From contig JAZTZO010000065.1 of NCBI GenBank assembly GCA_045637505.1, forward strand, positions 1 to 44,696: a stretch of 44,696 nt of DNA, read 5' to 3'. The DNA is from RGIG4079 sp045637505. GTDB taxonomy: Bacteria; Bacteroidota; Bacteroidia; Bacteroidales; Muribaculaceae. Below are positions 7,974-17,434 of the stretch, one piece after another; position 1 is the stretch's first letter; each line of letters begins with the position of its first letter. A program made the position numbers and the translations under genes. The notes under the pieces are model-generated. The model was not told the origin of the DNA and ran no database searches. It saw only the letters and a list, made by a program, of their open reading frames with translations.

Positions 7974-10900
7974 TTATTTTATTGTGCTACTATCGGCGGG
8001 AAGAACGATGATGGGCTCCACCTTAATAGTATCAACAGAAATGGTGTCAATAGTGTTTGTTTTCTTCTTGTTTTTTAGGAATGCAAACATGTTGTCAAAG
8101 TCTTGGCGATACATAATACCCACTCCTTGAGTGGTTAACGCTGTTTTAAGATAATAGTTTTGGTCGTTATATCGATTGTAAGCTTTTAGACGCCAAGAAC
8201 CACGAGGGTTGAGTAGATATTCGATATCAAAATCGCCAATAAATTGGTTAGTGTTGAGTGATTTATCGCGATAACCAAAGTTGCCGTTTAATCTCAATCG
8301 GTTATTAAGAAGTGTACTTGACAATGCAACATCGACCTCTACATCGGAGAAGTCGCCAAGGTCACTGCGCAGATAGGGCGAAATTGTCCAGTTGTCACTT
8401 ATCTGCCCAAGCATGCTACTCAATTGAGAAGATAGCGTTGACGATGCAACCGAGAATAACTCGTTGCCCTTGGTCGTTGACATATATTCGGGAGTGTAGA
8501 AACGATTTAGTGCCAATAGGTAAAGAATTTGTATTTTCATCATTTCATCGGTGCTGATAATACTCATCACTTTGCTTTGAGCGTCTTGTTTGAGCGTAGG
8601 GAATTCAAGCCCAAAACTAATGTTGGGTTGAGTCATTTCATCTTTGATGTAAAGCAATGCATTGACTGGCACATTAGTGCGGTTGAGGTCTTTATCTTGC
8701 AAAAATGATTCATCGAGGTCGCTCAAATTGGCTTTTACTGGATATGCGGCAATGATGTCGAGTTGCGCAGCCATAGGGTCGCCGTTGAATGATACCGAAC
8801 TGTTGTTGCGAATCTTAAAGTCTTTTATGATGATGTCTTGCAATGTGAAATTATAACTACCTTCATCGATATTGTAGGTGCCATACATTTTCACTTCGTC
8901 TTCGCGTGAACCATAATCCAAACGAAGCGAACCTCTACCAGTTCCTTTAATTTTGTCACCACCCACAGGGTCCATTACAAGCGTGATTTGGGCTTGTGGT
9001 GTTACATCTACTTTTATTTGTATGTTAAACTCTGACGAACTGGCTTCTTCAATTTTCTTTTGTTTTTCTTTAAATTGAACTACTTCGGTAGGTTCGTCGG
9101 TAACGATGATCTCTTGTTTTTTTGTCCCAGCCTCTTTGTCACGGAATGTCAAGAATGAGTATTCCGAAGCACTAACCATGTCGGAAATGACAAAGGTGAA
9201 ATTTGATTTTGGACTGGTGGTCATATCAACTTTTATGTTGACAATTCCAGGCTTGCCATCGATGTGAGCCGTGCCATTGCCGTTGATGTGGCCATACCAT
9301 GTGTCTCCGGCATGCTCATTGATATCGTAGCATAATAGGTTTTTGGTATTGGTAATATCAAAATTAAATTCGGCTTCTTTGAAATATGAGTGTTTGAGCC
9401 ACCCATTAAGAGTGCCTGTATTGTTGTTCATATCGCGAATTGCAATATCGTTCAACTCAATAATTCCCGGGCGAATGCGTATTGAATCGCTTGCGGTGTA
9501 GTAAACATTGGTATAATTGATTTTAAACTTGAAGTCTTCAACAAAGATGTCACCAGTCAAGTCAACATTTTTAAATGTGCCATATAGACGTGCGTTGCCC
9601 GATGCTTTGCCTTGAACATCTGAAGCAAATGCCGACATAAATGGATTCATGAAACTTGCATTGAGTTTGTTTGCTACAAATCGAAGGTCGAGTGCTTCTT
9701 TTATAGGGAATATCTTGGCGTAGATTTGCGATTTTTGGTTGTTGGCTTGGGTGATATCGGCATCGATGTGTACGGCTTGATTGTCATTGTTCCAATGTGC
9801 TTTTAATATAGCATCACCAAATACTGCGCTATTGTAACTGATACCTTTAACATTGAGGTTATTAGTGTAGGCTATTGGAGCCTTGCTGAATAGTTGTGAG
9901 GCATAGAATGTACCTGTAGCATCGCCGCCTATTGTTACATTGTTGATTTCAAGAGTTTGGAATATGTAATCGAGATTTACATTTCGTAAGTCAACGCAAA
10001 GCACATCATCGGGCGATGGTGATGCCTTACCTTCAATAGTGATAAATTGGTCGCTGTGACGCACATCGAAGTTGTCAACGATAATTTGGTCTTTTGTGTG
10101 ATGTATGTGAGCCTGTTGTATAGTCCACACGCTATCGTTGAATATTAGATTACTTGGGTTGATAGTTAAATCGGTAGTGAGGTTGTTGTTTTCATCTTTA
10201 GAAAACGATGACGATAGAGAAAGGTCTCCTCTAAACATTTCTTTGCGATTCACTACCCAATTAACACTTGCATCGAGTTGATTGTCGCTACCATTGCACA
10301 CAATCTCAATGGGCATTTTGCCATGTTTAGTGGGATATTCGGTAAATGCTCGCAGTAAGCATTTGTCAATGCTTTGGTCTATATCAATTTCTAATTGAGT
10401 TTTTTCGATTAATTTATTCTTCTTGGCAACATACGGAACATCGGCCACGAGATTCATCTTGCGAAGAGGATGGCTGATTTCGCCTGAAATTGTGATTGGC
10501 GAAAATAGTTCATATGATATGTTGAAATATTCAAATAATTGCGTATTTTTCTTGATTGTTGCATGATATGTAAAATCATTTTGACGAGAGTTGAGTTGGG
10601 TGGCGTTTGCAACATTTCCGTGGGTGTTTTCACCAAAGAAAACAGGGAATGAATGAGATAGAATATCTTTAATGGTAGATACAATAGTCTTAAATGAATA
10701 GTGTCCATCAATAACAGCATCAACGACATCTGATTCTATCGATAAGAACTGTGGAGAGGTGCTATTTTGAGTTTCGATATTGATGTTGTTGATGTGTAAC
10801 GATTTTTGTGGATTGTCGCTAAATGTGAGGTCGTTGATGTGTATATAGCCATCGGCTTCATCGATATTGAAATTGTCTATATTGGCATCGATGGTGGTAG

Positions 10901-12536
10901 ATAGCGTGAGATGCTTTTTAGAAAGATTAGTATTGAGGAAATTTATGTGTTTAACATCGGCATGAATGTTCAACAGTGGAGATTTCTTGTCGATATTGGC
11001 ATCTCCGTCAATAGAAAGGGTAATATTGGGGTCGTTGACAGCCACATTCCCTTCAATGAAATTGTTGTCGATTGTAGCCGAGAGGTTGATGTCGTTGTAG
11101 CGATAGTTGTTGAAATCAACATAATCAACGATGCCATCTACCATTCCTATTCGGTTGTTGCCATTGAGAGATAAATCAAATGTGGCATTAGCCGATATTT
11201 GGTTGAGTTTGGGATTTGCAGTTATTGCTCCGATGTTTAGATTGGTCGTGCCCACATCGCCTTTTAGTACAAGGATATTAGATGATGACTTTTCATAGTC
11301 GATATTAATCTTTGCGTCACCTATCGAGGTAGTTATGTTGCCCGAAAATAATGCATCGAGAGGTTGTCCGTTAAACTGTCCGTCGATAGTGATGTTGCCC
11401 AGTTTGGAAATTTTTGAAGCAACGTCAGGCTTGATGATGCTTGCTGTATTTAATATGTCACACACATCATTAGCATTAGCATTCAATGAAAAATCGGGGA
11501 GAATGATATTCATCAATTTTGGGGTTTTGATGTTCTCAACATTGCCCGATGTTTTTAGCTTTATTGACTTTGTGGTGTGAGATATGTTGAGCGAATTGAT
11601 AACAAGGTTATTCAACACACCGTTTAGGCTAAGATTGATATTGAAACGATCGTTTGAATTCTTAAACTTTGGAATAAATGGGGCTAAATCTCTGAGGGAT
11701 AAGTAACTCCCATCTTTTATTGAAATGTTGAGAGGGATATTTTTTATTTTTGAGTTAAACTCATCCCAGTTATTGTGTGAGAGTGTAATGTCGCTAAATG
11801 CAATATCCGAGTTCTGGAGTTTAAGACCTAATTCACTGACCTTAACTCCTGTAGAGGCAATGTGAAAATCGCCATGTAAGTTGTCAATGACAATTCCCGA
11901 CTTTTCTTTTACCTTGAAACGCTTGATGTTGAAGATGAAATCATCGTTTTTGAGTTGAGGTATGTGTATGTCGGCATTCCAGTTTGAGATTTTTATGTGG
12001 TTTGTGTCGAATTTATCGTCGATAATCGGAGCCGACAAAATATCCCACGATGCTTGCGATTCGCGAATTACAACATTGTTGATGCGTAGGTCAAACTTTG
12101 TGGGAGGTTTTGTTTTATCTTTGGGTTGTAGTTTGTTGATAATATTTTGGATGTTAATAGGAGAGGAGGTGTCTTGTCGATAAATTTTAGCATCCAATCC
12201 CAATAATGCCGCATGAGTAATGACAATTTTATCGTTTTTGAAAAGTTCATAAAAGTCAATACCGGCATCAATCGTTTTAATTTTTAGCGCTTCTTTCTTG
12301 AAATCATCTTTGATGGTGACATCATTGATTGATAATTGATTGAAAGGAGTAATGCTTATCGAAGCAATATCAACATCGGTGCCAAGGAGTTTGGTTAATT
12401 CTTCTTCTCCTATTTTACATAATTTATGTTGTACCGAAGGTAACGATATGGTTACATATAAGGCCATTGGTGTGACTAAAATAAGCACCAACAGCACAAC
12501 AAGAATTGCTCGTATTATTTTATATGAAATCTTCAT
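7974..12536 (-). CDS. tamB: Translocation/assembly module TamB (DUF490 family)
   Basis: 1520 aa from the ATG at 12536. One N-terminal inner-membrane helix (IIRAILVVLLVLILVTPMALYV) is followed by a very long run of beta-strand repeats, typical of TamB/AsmA-like bridge proteins that span the periplasm and carry lipids or help insert outer-membrane proteins. The C-terminal ~350 residues carry the conserved TamB domain, ending with YLLNPRGSWRLKAYNR and a final TTQGVGIMYRQDFDNMF block as in other Bacteroidetes TamBs. A nine-codon upstream extension to 12563 is rejected because TATATTTG, a good -7 element, lies inside it. No TamA/BamA-type gene is adjacent. The AGCS symporter follows after 21 bases. 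Confidence 0.93.
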   Translation of the reverse strand: MKISYKIIRAILVVLLVLILVTPMALYVTISLPSVQHKLCKIGEEELTKLLGTDVDIASISITPFNQLSINDVTIKDDFKKEALKIKTIDAGIDFYELFKNDKIVITHAALLGLDAKIYRQDTSSPINIQNIINKLQPKDKTKPPTKFDLRINNVVIRESQASWDILSAPIIDDKFDTNHIKISNWNADIHIPQLKNDDFIFNIKRFKVKEKSGIVIDNLHGDFHIASTGVKVSELGLKLQNSDIAFSDITLSHNNWDEFNSKIKNIPLNISIKDGSYLSLRDLAPFIPKFKNSNDRFNINLSLNGVLNNLVINSLNISHTTKSIKLKTSGNVENIKTPKLMNIILPDFSLNANANDVCDILNTASIIKPDVASKISKLGNITIDGQFNGQPLDALFSGNITTSIGDAKINIDYEKSSSNILVLKGDVGTTNLNIGAITANPKLNQISANATFDLSLNGNNRIGMVDGIVDYVDFNNYRYNDINLSATIDNNFIEGNVAVNDPNITLSIDGDANIDKKSPLLNIHADVKHINFLNTNLSKKHLTLSTTIDANIDNFNIDEADGYIHINDLTFSDNPQKSLHINNINIETQNSTSPQFLSIESDVVDAVIDGHYSFKTIVSTIKDILSHSFPVFFGENTHGNVANATQLNSRQNDFTYHATIKKNTQLFEYFNISYELFSPITISGEISHPLRKMNLVADVPYVAKKNKLIEKTQLEIDIDQSIDKCLLRAFTEYPTKHGKMPIEIVCNGSDNQLDASVNWVVNRKEMFRGDLSLSSSFSKDENNNLTTDLTINPSNLIFNDSVWTIQQAHIHHTKDQIIVDNFDVRHSDQFITIEGKASPSPDDVLCVDLRNVNLDYIFQTLEINNVTIGGDATGTFYASQLFSKAPIAYTNNLNVKGISYNSAVFGDAILKAHWNNDNQAVHIDADITQANNQKSQIYAKIFPIKEALDLRFVANKLNASFMNPFMSAFASDVQGKASGNARLYGTFKNVDLTGDIFVEDFKFKINYTNVYYTASDSIRIRPGIIELNDIAIRDMNNNTGTLNGWLKHSYFKEAEFNFDITNTKNLLCYDINEHAGDTWYGHINGNGTAHIDGKPGIVNIKVDMTTSPKSNFTFVISDMVSASEYSFLTFRDKEAGTKKQEIIVTDEPTEVVQFKEKQKKIEEASSSEFNIQIKVDVTPQAQITLVMDPVGGDKIKGTGRGSLRLDYGSREDEVKMYGTYNIDEGSYNFTLQDIIIKDFKIRNNSSVSFNGDPMAAQLDIIAAYPVKANLSDLDESFLQDKDLNRTNVPVNALLYIKDEMTQPNISFGLEFPTLKQDAQSKVMSIISTDEMMKIQILYLLALNRFYTPEYMSTTKGNELFSVASSTLSSQLSSMLGQISDNWTISPYLRSDLGDFSDVEVDVALSSTLLNNRLRLNGNFGYRDKSLNTNQFIGDFDIEYLLNPRGSWRLKAYNRYNDQNYYLKTALTTQGVGIMYRQDFDNMFAFLKNKKKTNTIDTISVDTIKVEPIIVLPADSSTIK

Positions 12537-12550
12537 TATGTAATAATCTG

Positions 12551-12614
12551 CAAATATACTCATTTTTTGCTGTTTTTTCCTTATAATAGAAGTGAAAAAT
12601 AATGCTTAAATTTG
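12551..12614. promoter_or_regulatory. Divergent promoter region, tamB (-) and metallophosphoesterase (+)
   Basis: Minus strand: TATATTTG at 12558-12551, 15 bases before the tamB ATG. Plus strand: TAAATTTG at 12607-12614, 27 bases before the phosphoesterase ATG. Both match TAnnTTTG; neither has a clear TTTG at the expected -33 distance. Confidence 0.5.
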
Positions 12615-12641
12615 CGGTAAATTTTAAAAGATGTTTTGATA

Positions 12642-13739
12642 ATGCAATTTATGATGTTATTATTGCCCATAGTGTATTTATTAGGTAACGGATATGTGTT
12701 TTGGCGCATGTGGCCGTTATTGGCAGGATTTCCTTTGTGGGCAAAGGTTGGCTGTTCTATCTTTTTTTGGATTATAGCTTTGATGCTTGTAATTACCATA
12801 TTAATGCGTGATGTAGCACTGCCTCAATGGTTGAGTAGGGCAATGTTCTCAATAGGCTCAACATGGATGGTAATGGTGCTTTATATGGTGATGTGTCTTG
12901 TCGTTGCCGATGTGATTAAATTGTTTGTGCCATCGTTTAATTATGGTTTTGTGAGCGCGCTGGGTGTAACGATATTATTACTTTGCTATGGATATGTAAA
13001 CTATCGCAATCCCAAGGTTGAAAAGATTAAAATGGAGATAGATAAACCATTGACATGCGACTCCTTAAAAATTGTGGCTGTGAGTGATATCCATTTAGGA
13101 TTGGGCACGGGAAAGTCAAAGACAAAAAAATATGTTGAAATGATAAATGCTCAATCGCCCGATGTAGTATTGATTGCCGGGGACTTGATTGATAATAGCA
13201 TAGCGCCTGTTGAGGCTAATCATCTTGAAGAGGAATTGAATTCAATAAAAGCGCCTATGGGTGTATATCTCGTTCCGGGGAATCATGAATATATAAGCGG
13301 AATTGAAAAGTGTGAGCAATTTTTGAAAAAGACACAGATATGTGTGTTGAAAGACTCAATTATTGAATTGCCATGTGGCGTGCAAATCGTTGGTCGTGAT
13401 GATAGATTTAATCGCCGACGCATGCCGGTGGCTCATATAATGGAAAAATTAGATGCTACAAAGCCCATTATTATGCTTGATCACCAACCTTATGAGGTGG
13501 CGAAAAAAGACTCGTTGGGCGTTGATGTTCAGATAAGTGGACACACACATCGAGGGCAAGTGTGGCCATTGAGCCTCCTGGTTGATAATATGTATGAGCA
13601 AAGTCATGGATATAAGAGATGGGATAACTCTCATGTGTATGTATCGTGTGGCTTGTCGCTATGGGGGCCTCCTTTCCGTATTGGAACAAGGAGCGACATG
13701 GCTGTGATAACGCTAATCACGAAAATAAATAACGACTAA
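12642..13739 (+). CDS. Membrane-anchored calcineurin-like metallophosphoesterase (YkuE/YaeI-like)
   Basis: 365 aa from the ATG at 12642 (the two codons before it start with TTG). Residues 1-120 contain four hydrophobic segments. The phosphoesterase domain follows with all metal-binding blocks: VSDIHLG (Asp149, His151), AGDLID (Asp181), PGNHEY (Asn214, His215) and GHTHRGQVW (His301, His303). This arrangement is that of the YkuE/YaeI group, some members of which act on UDP-sugar lipids or lipid phosphates at the membrane. The exact substrate is unknown. It stands alone, divergent from tamB, and is followed by the serine hydrolase with its own promoter. Confidence 0.9.
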   Translation: MQFMMLLLPIVYLLGNGYVFWRMWPLLAGFPLWAKVGCSIFFWIIALMLVITILMRDVALPQWLSRAMFSIGSTWMVMVLYMVMCLVVADVIKLFVPSFNYGFVSALGVTILLLCYGYVNYRNPKVEKIKMEIDKPLTCDSLKIVAVSDIHLGLGTGKSKTKKYVEMINAQSPDVVLIAGDLIDNSIAPVEANHLEEELNSIKAPMGVYLVPGNHEYISGIEKCEQFLKKTQICVLKDSIIELPCGVQIVGRDDRFNRRRMPVAHIMEKLDATKPIIMLDHQPYEVAKKDSLGVDVQISGHTHRGQVWPLSLLVDNMYEQSHGYKRWDNSHVYVSCGLSLWGPPFRIGTRSDMAVITLITKINND

Positions 13740-13762
13740 AGGATAAGAATAAAATAAAATTG

Positions 13763-13770
13763 TATCTTTG
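13763..13770 (+). promoter_or_regulatory. -7 promoter element (TATCTTTG) for the serine hydrolase
   Basis: TATCTTTG lies 26 bases before the ATG at 13797, which makes this ATG the natural start and excludes the upstream TTG at 13776. No TTTG is seen at the -33 position. Confidence 0.5.
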
Positions 13771-13796
13771 CATAATTGAAAATAAAAAAAATTACC

Positions 13797-15296
13797 ATGA
13801 TAAAAAAACAGTTACGATTAAAAAGTGTGTTATGTGCTGTCTTATTGATGGCGAGTGTGTGTGCAAGTGCGGCTTATAAGTTGCCAAGAGTGGCTCCTAC
13901 ATCGGTAGGTATTGAACCCAAGCAATTGACATTGCTATATGATTCGTTGCTCACAAGTGATTTAACCGAACTTCATCACCTCATGGTGGTTGTAGATGGT
14001 AAAGTAGCCGGAGAAATTCACCCTGCACCATTTAAAGCAAGTGATAAGCACACGCTATATTCGGTGTCAAAGACATTTACAGCAGTAGCTGTGGGATTGG
14101 CAGTTGAAGATGGTTTGTTGAGCGTAGAAGATGAGTTGGCAAAATTTTTCCCTAAATATGCGTCAACAATTAAAGGAATAAAGATTAAAGATGTGCTCAC
14201 AATGCGTTCGGGTTTTAAAACTAACGGAGGCATGCGTAACTCACAACTTGATTGGGTTGACTATTATCTCAATCGTCCACTTGTGGCTGCTCCTGGTACA
14301 AAATACTCTTATGATTCAATTGAAACATATCTTCTTGCGGCTGTAGTGCAACAAGTTACAGGAAAGGATGTGCTCACGTTGCTCAATGAGCGAGTGTTCT
14401 TCCCAATGGGAATTGATGATGTGGAGTGGGAAAAATGCCCCAAAGGAATTATAACTGGCGGATGGGGTATATATATGACTGCCGAAGCTCAGGCAATGTT
14501 TGGCCAATTATTGCTTCAAAAAGGGAAATGGAATGGCCGTCAACTCGTGTCGGAACAATGGGTTGATGAAATGTTGACAGTGAGAGTAGTGCGTAAAGCG
14601 GCAAACGATTATGGCTATCAAATATGGTTGTGTGAATATCCTGGTGCATGGCGTGCCGATGGCGCTTATGGCCAATATATAATCATTGTTCCTCAAAAGA
14701 ATATGGTGGTGGTGTTAAATCAATGCTCAAGAAGCAAAGGTTGGCCCGAACGCGGAAATATATGGAATACAGTAGTGAAGCATGGAAAGGGTTGCGCAAT
14801 TGAAGCCGAGCCCGATGAACTTGATTCTTTGGCAAAATATGAGGCAACAGCATCTCTTCCTTTATTAAAAGGTGGCGCCGAAAATGCTTTGGCTAAAAAA
14901 TATAACGGTAAAGAATTTAAATTGTCTAAAAATAAATTGGGTTGGAAGTCAATCAAATTTAATTTCGAAAAAAATAAAATGACTCTCGATGTGGTTGATG
15001 CCGAAGGTAAAAAGTCGGCCATTGCAATGGGCTATAATGAATGGTTGATGTCGCAATTGGCAGGTTATCCTCATTATTCAATTAGCGCAAAGGGGCGTTT
15101 TACAGGTATTGCAGGACCGTTCTATACAGGTGCTTGCTATGCATGGAACGAGGATAATACACTTACTGCTAAAATTCACTATACCAACTGGATTACATCA
15201 TTAAAGTTAGACTTTAAATTTAATGGAAAAGGTGGTTTGCAAATAGAGGTTCTTGAGAATTACGCAAAACAACCATTTACTATTGAAGTGAAATAA
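13797..15296 (+). CDS. Secreted serine hydrolase, class C beta-lactamase/PBP family
   Basis: 499 aa from the ATG at 13797. Signal peptide residues 1-25 (LCAVLLMASVCASA). The hydrolase domain has the SxxK motif SVSK (Ser89, Lys92) and, at the usual YxN place, Tyr-Asp-Ser (172-174) in PGTKYSYDSIETYLL; Asn is replaced, as happens in esterase-like members. A late block (DGAYGQYIIIVPQKNMVVVLN) replaces the KTG triad region as in this family's esterases and peptidases. Residues ~350-499 form an extra C-terminal beta-rich domain. The family includes D-aminopeptidases, esterases and beta-lactamases, so antibiotic hydrolysis should not be assumed. Monocistronic, with a clear terminator. Confidence 0.88.
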   Translation: MIKKQLRLKSVLCAVLLMASVCASAAYKLPRVAPTSVGIEPKQLTLLYDSLLTSDLTELHHLMVVVDGKVAGEIHPAPFKASDKHTLYSVSKTFTAVAVGLAVEDGLLSVEDELAKFFPKYASTIKGIKIKDVLTMRSGFKTNGGMRNSQLDWVDYYLNRPLVAAPGTKYSYDSIETYLLAAVVQQVTGKDVLTLLNERVFFPMGIDDVEWEKCPKGIITGGWGIYMTAEAQAMFGQLLLQKGKWNGRQLVSEQWVDEMLTVRVVRKAANDYGYQIWLCEYPGAWRADGAYGQYIIIVPQKNMVVVLNQCSRSKGWPERGNIWNTVVKHGKGCAIEAEPDELDSLAKYEATASLPLLKGGAENALAKKYNGKEFKLSKNKLGWKSIKFNFEKNKMTLDVVDAEGKKSAIAMGYNEWLMSQLAGYPHYSISAKGRFTGIAGPFYTGACYAWNEDNTLTAKIHYTNWITSLKLDFKFNGKGGLQIEVLENYAKQPFTIEVK

Positions 15297-15300
15297 AGGA

Positions 15301-15334
15301 ACAAAAATCGCTCTTGAAAGAGAGCGATTTTTGT
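15301..15334. terminator. Bidirectional terminator between convergent genes
   Basis: A perfect 14-bp stem (15301-15314 / 15321-15334, core AAAATCGCTCT) with a six-base loop and T-rich arms on both strands. It sits 5 bases after the serine hydrolase stop and 23 bases beyond the stop of the leftward DnaJ-domain gene. Confidence 0.85.
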
Positions 15335-15356
15335 TATTATAACTTGTAAAAAAAAA

Positions 15357-16127
15357 TTAGTTTATTCCGCGAGCTTTGTAGATTTGATCTTTGGCTTCGT
15401 TTATTTGACGGAATTTTTCTTCGGCGGCTTTATGGATGTCTTCGCCAAGAGAAGCAACTCGGTCGGGGTGATGTTTCATTGCGAGTTTTCGATATGCAGC
15501 TTTTACCTCTTCGTCGGTCGCAGATGGCTCGATTTCAAGCACTTTGTATGCTGAATCGAGCGTGTCGCGACCAAGATTTAGCATTGAATCCACTTCTCCC
15601 GAAGATAGTCCCATTGCCGATGCAACTTCTTTTAGGGCTTCAATTTCTTCGTTGCACACATTGCCGTCGCTTTGGGCTATCATGGCGAGGAAGCGAAGCA
15701 ATTGCAGACGTTCTTCATAGGTGAGATTTGCTGCTATTTGTCGCCCACAATCAACGATGGTATTGCGAAAGGAGGCAGGATTTACTGCATCCATGCGTTT
15801 GCGTTGCTCAAAAAGGTTGAGCAGAATTTGGTTACCCTCGGCAACTGCTTGTTCGCCAAAGTTTACGCGAAGGAATTGGCGTACAAACTCCATTTCGCTA
15901 TGCATAATTTTGCCGTCGGCCTTAATGATGTATGAAGCGAGAACAAGCATCGAGAATAAGAAACTATTGCGATGTCCTGTTGCAGTGTTATCATTGACGC
16001 TAGTTTGAATAGTAGAGGTTGTTGTGCTTTTTTCAAATAATGAGCCAATAACATATCCCGCTAAGGCTCCAAGGGGACCTCCTGCCATCCAGCCGACGAT
16101 TCCGCCTATCCATTTTATAAATGCCAT
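15357..16127 (-). CDS. TerB-like plus DnaJ-domain protein (DjlA-like co-chaperone)
   Basis: 256 aa from the ATG at 16127. Residues 5-35 are a glycine-rich hydrophobic segment (GGIVGWMAGGPLGALAGYVIG) likely to lie in or on the membrane. Residues ~55-160 are an all-helical TerB/DjlA-like domain with ADGKIMHSE and SDGNVCNEE acidic motifs. Residues ~192-256 are a J domain with the HPD motif at 220-222, which would stimulate a DnaK ATPase. The order (membrane segment, TerB, J domain) is that of DjlA. An 11-codon extension to 16160 is rejected because it overlaps the promoter element. Confidence 0.9.
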   Translation of the reverse strand: MAFIKWIGGIVGWMAGGPLGALAGYVIGSLFEKSTTTSTIQTSVNDNTATGHRNSFLFSMLVLASYIIKADGKIMHSEMEFVRQFLRVNFGEQAVAEGNQILLNLFEQRKRMDAVNPASFRNTIVDCGRQIAANLTYEERLQLLRFLAMIAQSDGNVCNEEIEALKEVASAMGLSSGEVDSMLNLGRDTLDSAYKVLEIEPSATDEEVKAAYRKLAMKHHPDRVASLGEDIHKAAEEKFRQINEAKDQIYKARGIN

Positions 16128-16157
16128 TGTAATGAAATAATTAATTAGTTTTATTTG

Positions 16158-16165
16158 CAAATATA
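16158..16165 (-). promoter_or_regulatory. -7 promoter element (TATATTTG) for the TerB-DnaJ gene
   Basis: TATATTTG on the minus strand, 30 bases before the ATG at 16127. It decides the start, since the longer frame would begin inside this element. Confidence 0.55.
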
Positions 16166-16565
16166 CATATAATAAATGATATGAGTGATATTTTGTGAAA
16201 ATGATTTTTTATGCTGAGGTTAAATATTTATAAGGTGAATGATGGTGGGTGCTGGGGCTTAAGTATATTGGTTTATAGGGCGGTATATAAATGCGTTGAA
16301 AGGGGAGTGGTGAGGGGATTGAATATATATATAATATTTATGTATAATATTTATGCGTTTACACATTTATTAATAAGGGATAAGATGAAAATTGACGAAA
16401 AAAATGCGCTGTAAAAATTTGAAAGTTGAAAATATAATATTACTTTTGCATATCCGTTTTTATATATAGCCGTAAAGGGTACATGTGAAAACGATAGAGA
16501 AAAGAAATATAGATTTAACTAATTTATAACTAATCATTAATTAATTAATTTGTAATTTTAAAGTT
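16166..16565. other. 400-base gene-free stretch with the exbB promoter and leader
   Basis: A 67-codon frame at 16211-16414 has low-complexity content and no promoter, and is not believed. From 16418 on lies the TonB-operon promoter, then an AT-rich leader of about 110 bases with no strong hairpin. I see nothing else. Confidence 0.6.
16418..16448 (+). promoter_or_regulatory. Promoter of the exbB-exbD-exbD-tonB operon
   Basis: TTTG (16418-16421), a 19-base spacer, then TACTTTTG (16441-16448): a full match to the Bacteroidetes primary-sigma consensus TTTG-N19-TAnnTTTG. The predicted transcript has an untranslated leader of about 110 bases, longer than elsewhere in the window. Confidence 0.8.
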
Positions 16566-17378
16566 ATGGAAGCTAAAAAGCCCGCAACAAAGCCTGCTAA
16601 GGCTCAAAAATCAAATGCCCCTGGCATCAAGAACGCATCTTTGGTGATTCTTGCTTGTATGATTGTAACTGTATGTCTTTACATCTTCTGGTTTGGTAAT
16701 GACGCTCATTTCCAAGATGGTCACCCAATTAACATTTGGGGTACAATCTACATGGGTGGTATCATCGTGCCTATCCTCCAAGGTTTGTTCTTGACAGTTA
16801 TCGTTCTTTGCGTTGAACGTTTCTTCGCTCTTAACTCAGCAAAAGGTAAAGGTGACGTGACAAAATTCGTTGCTACTATCAAAGCTGCTCTCGTTAAAAA
16901 CGACATCGCTGGTGCACAAGCTGCTTGTAAAAAACAAGGTGGTTCAGTTGCTGCTGTAGTATCTGCTGCTCTTGTTCGTTACGAAGAAATGGACAAAAAT
17001 ACAGTTCTTTCTAAAGAACAAAAAATTGCAACTATCCAAAAAGAACTTGAAGAAGCTACTGCTCTTGAAATGCCATCGCTTCAACAAAACCTTCCTATCG
17101 TTGCAACAATGACAACTCTTGGTACTCTCGTTGGTCTTCTCGGTACTGTAATCGGTATGATCAAATCGTTCCAAGCTCTTTCTGCATCTGGTGCTCCTGA
17201 CTCAACTGAACTTTCAGCTGGTATCTCTGAAGCGCTTATCAACACTGCGTTTGGTATCGCTACTGGTGCGTTTGCAGTTATTGGTTATAACTTCTATACT
17301 AACAAAATCGACCACCTTACTTACGCAATTGACGAAATCGGTTTCTCAATCGTGCAAACATTTGCTGCTACTCACTAA
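16566..17378 (+). CDS. exbB: MotA/TolQ/ExbB proton channel family protein
   Basis: 270 aa. Three membrane helices: residues ~25-45 (ASLVILACMIVTVCLYIFWF), ~65-90 (GGIIVPILQGLFLTVIVLCV) and the long C-terminal pair around VATMTTLGTLVGLLGTVIGMIKSF, the conserved MotA/TolQ/ExbB block, with a final AFGIATGAFAVIGYNFY helix. With ExbD it forms the inner-membrane proton motor that powers TonB. It is the first gene of the operon. Codon choice is strongly biased (CTT, GCT, GGT, CGT, AAC, TTC), unlike the flanking genes, which suggests high expression. Confidence 0.94.
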   Translation: MEAKKPATKPAKAQKSNAPGIKNASLVILACMIVTVCLYIFWFGNDAHFQDGHPINIWGTIYMGGIIVPILQGLFLTVIVLCVERFFALNSAKGKGDVTKFVATIKAALVKNDIAGAQAACKKQGGSVAAVVSAALVRYEEMDKNTVLSKEQKIATIQKELEEATALEMPSLQQNLPIVATMTTLGTLVGLLGTVIGMIKSFQALSASGAPDSTELSAGISEALINTAFGIATGAFAVIGYNFYTNKIDHLTYAIDEIGFSIVQTFAATH

Positions 17379-17434
17379 TTCCATATTTCAACCAATTAAC
17401 AAGATTTTATTAATCAAATAATAATAAGGTAAAT

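Noticed and set aside
16211..16414. 67-codon plus-strand frame before exbB
   Set aside because: No promoter element, low-complexity content, and it runs up to the exbB promoter.
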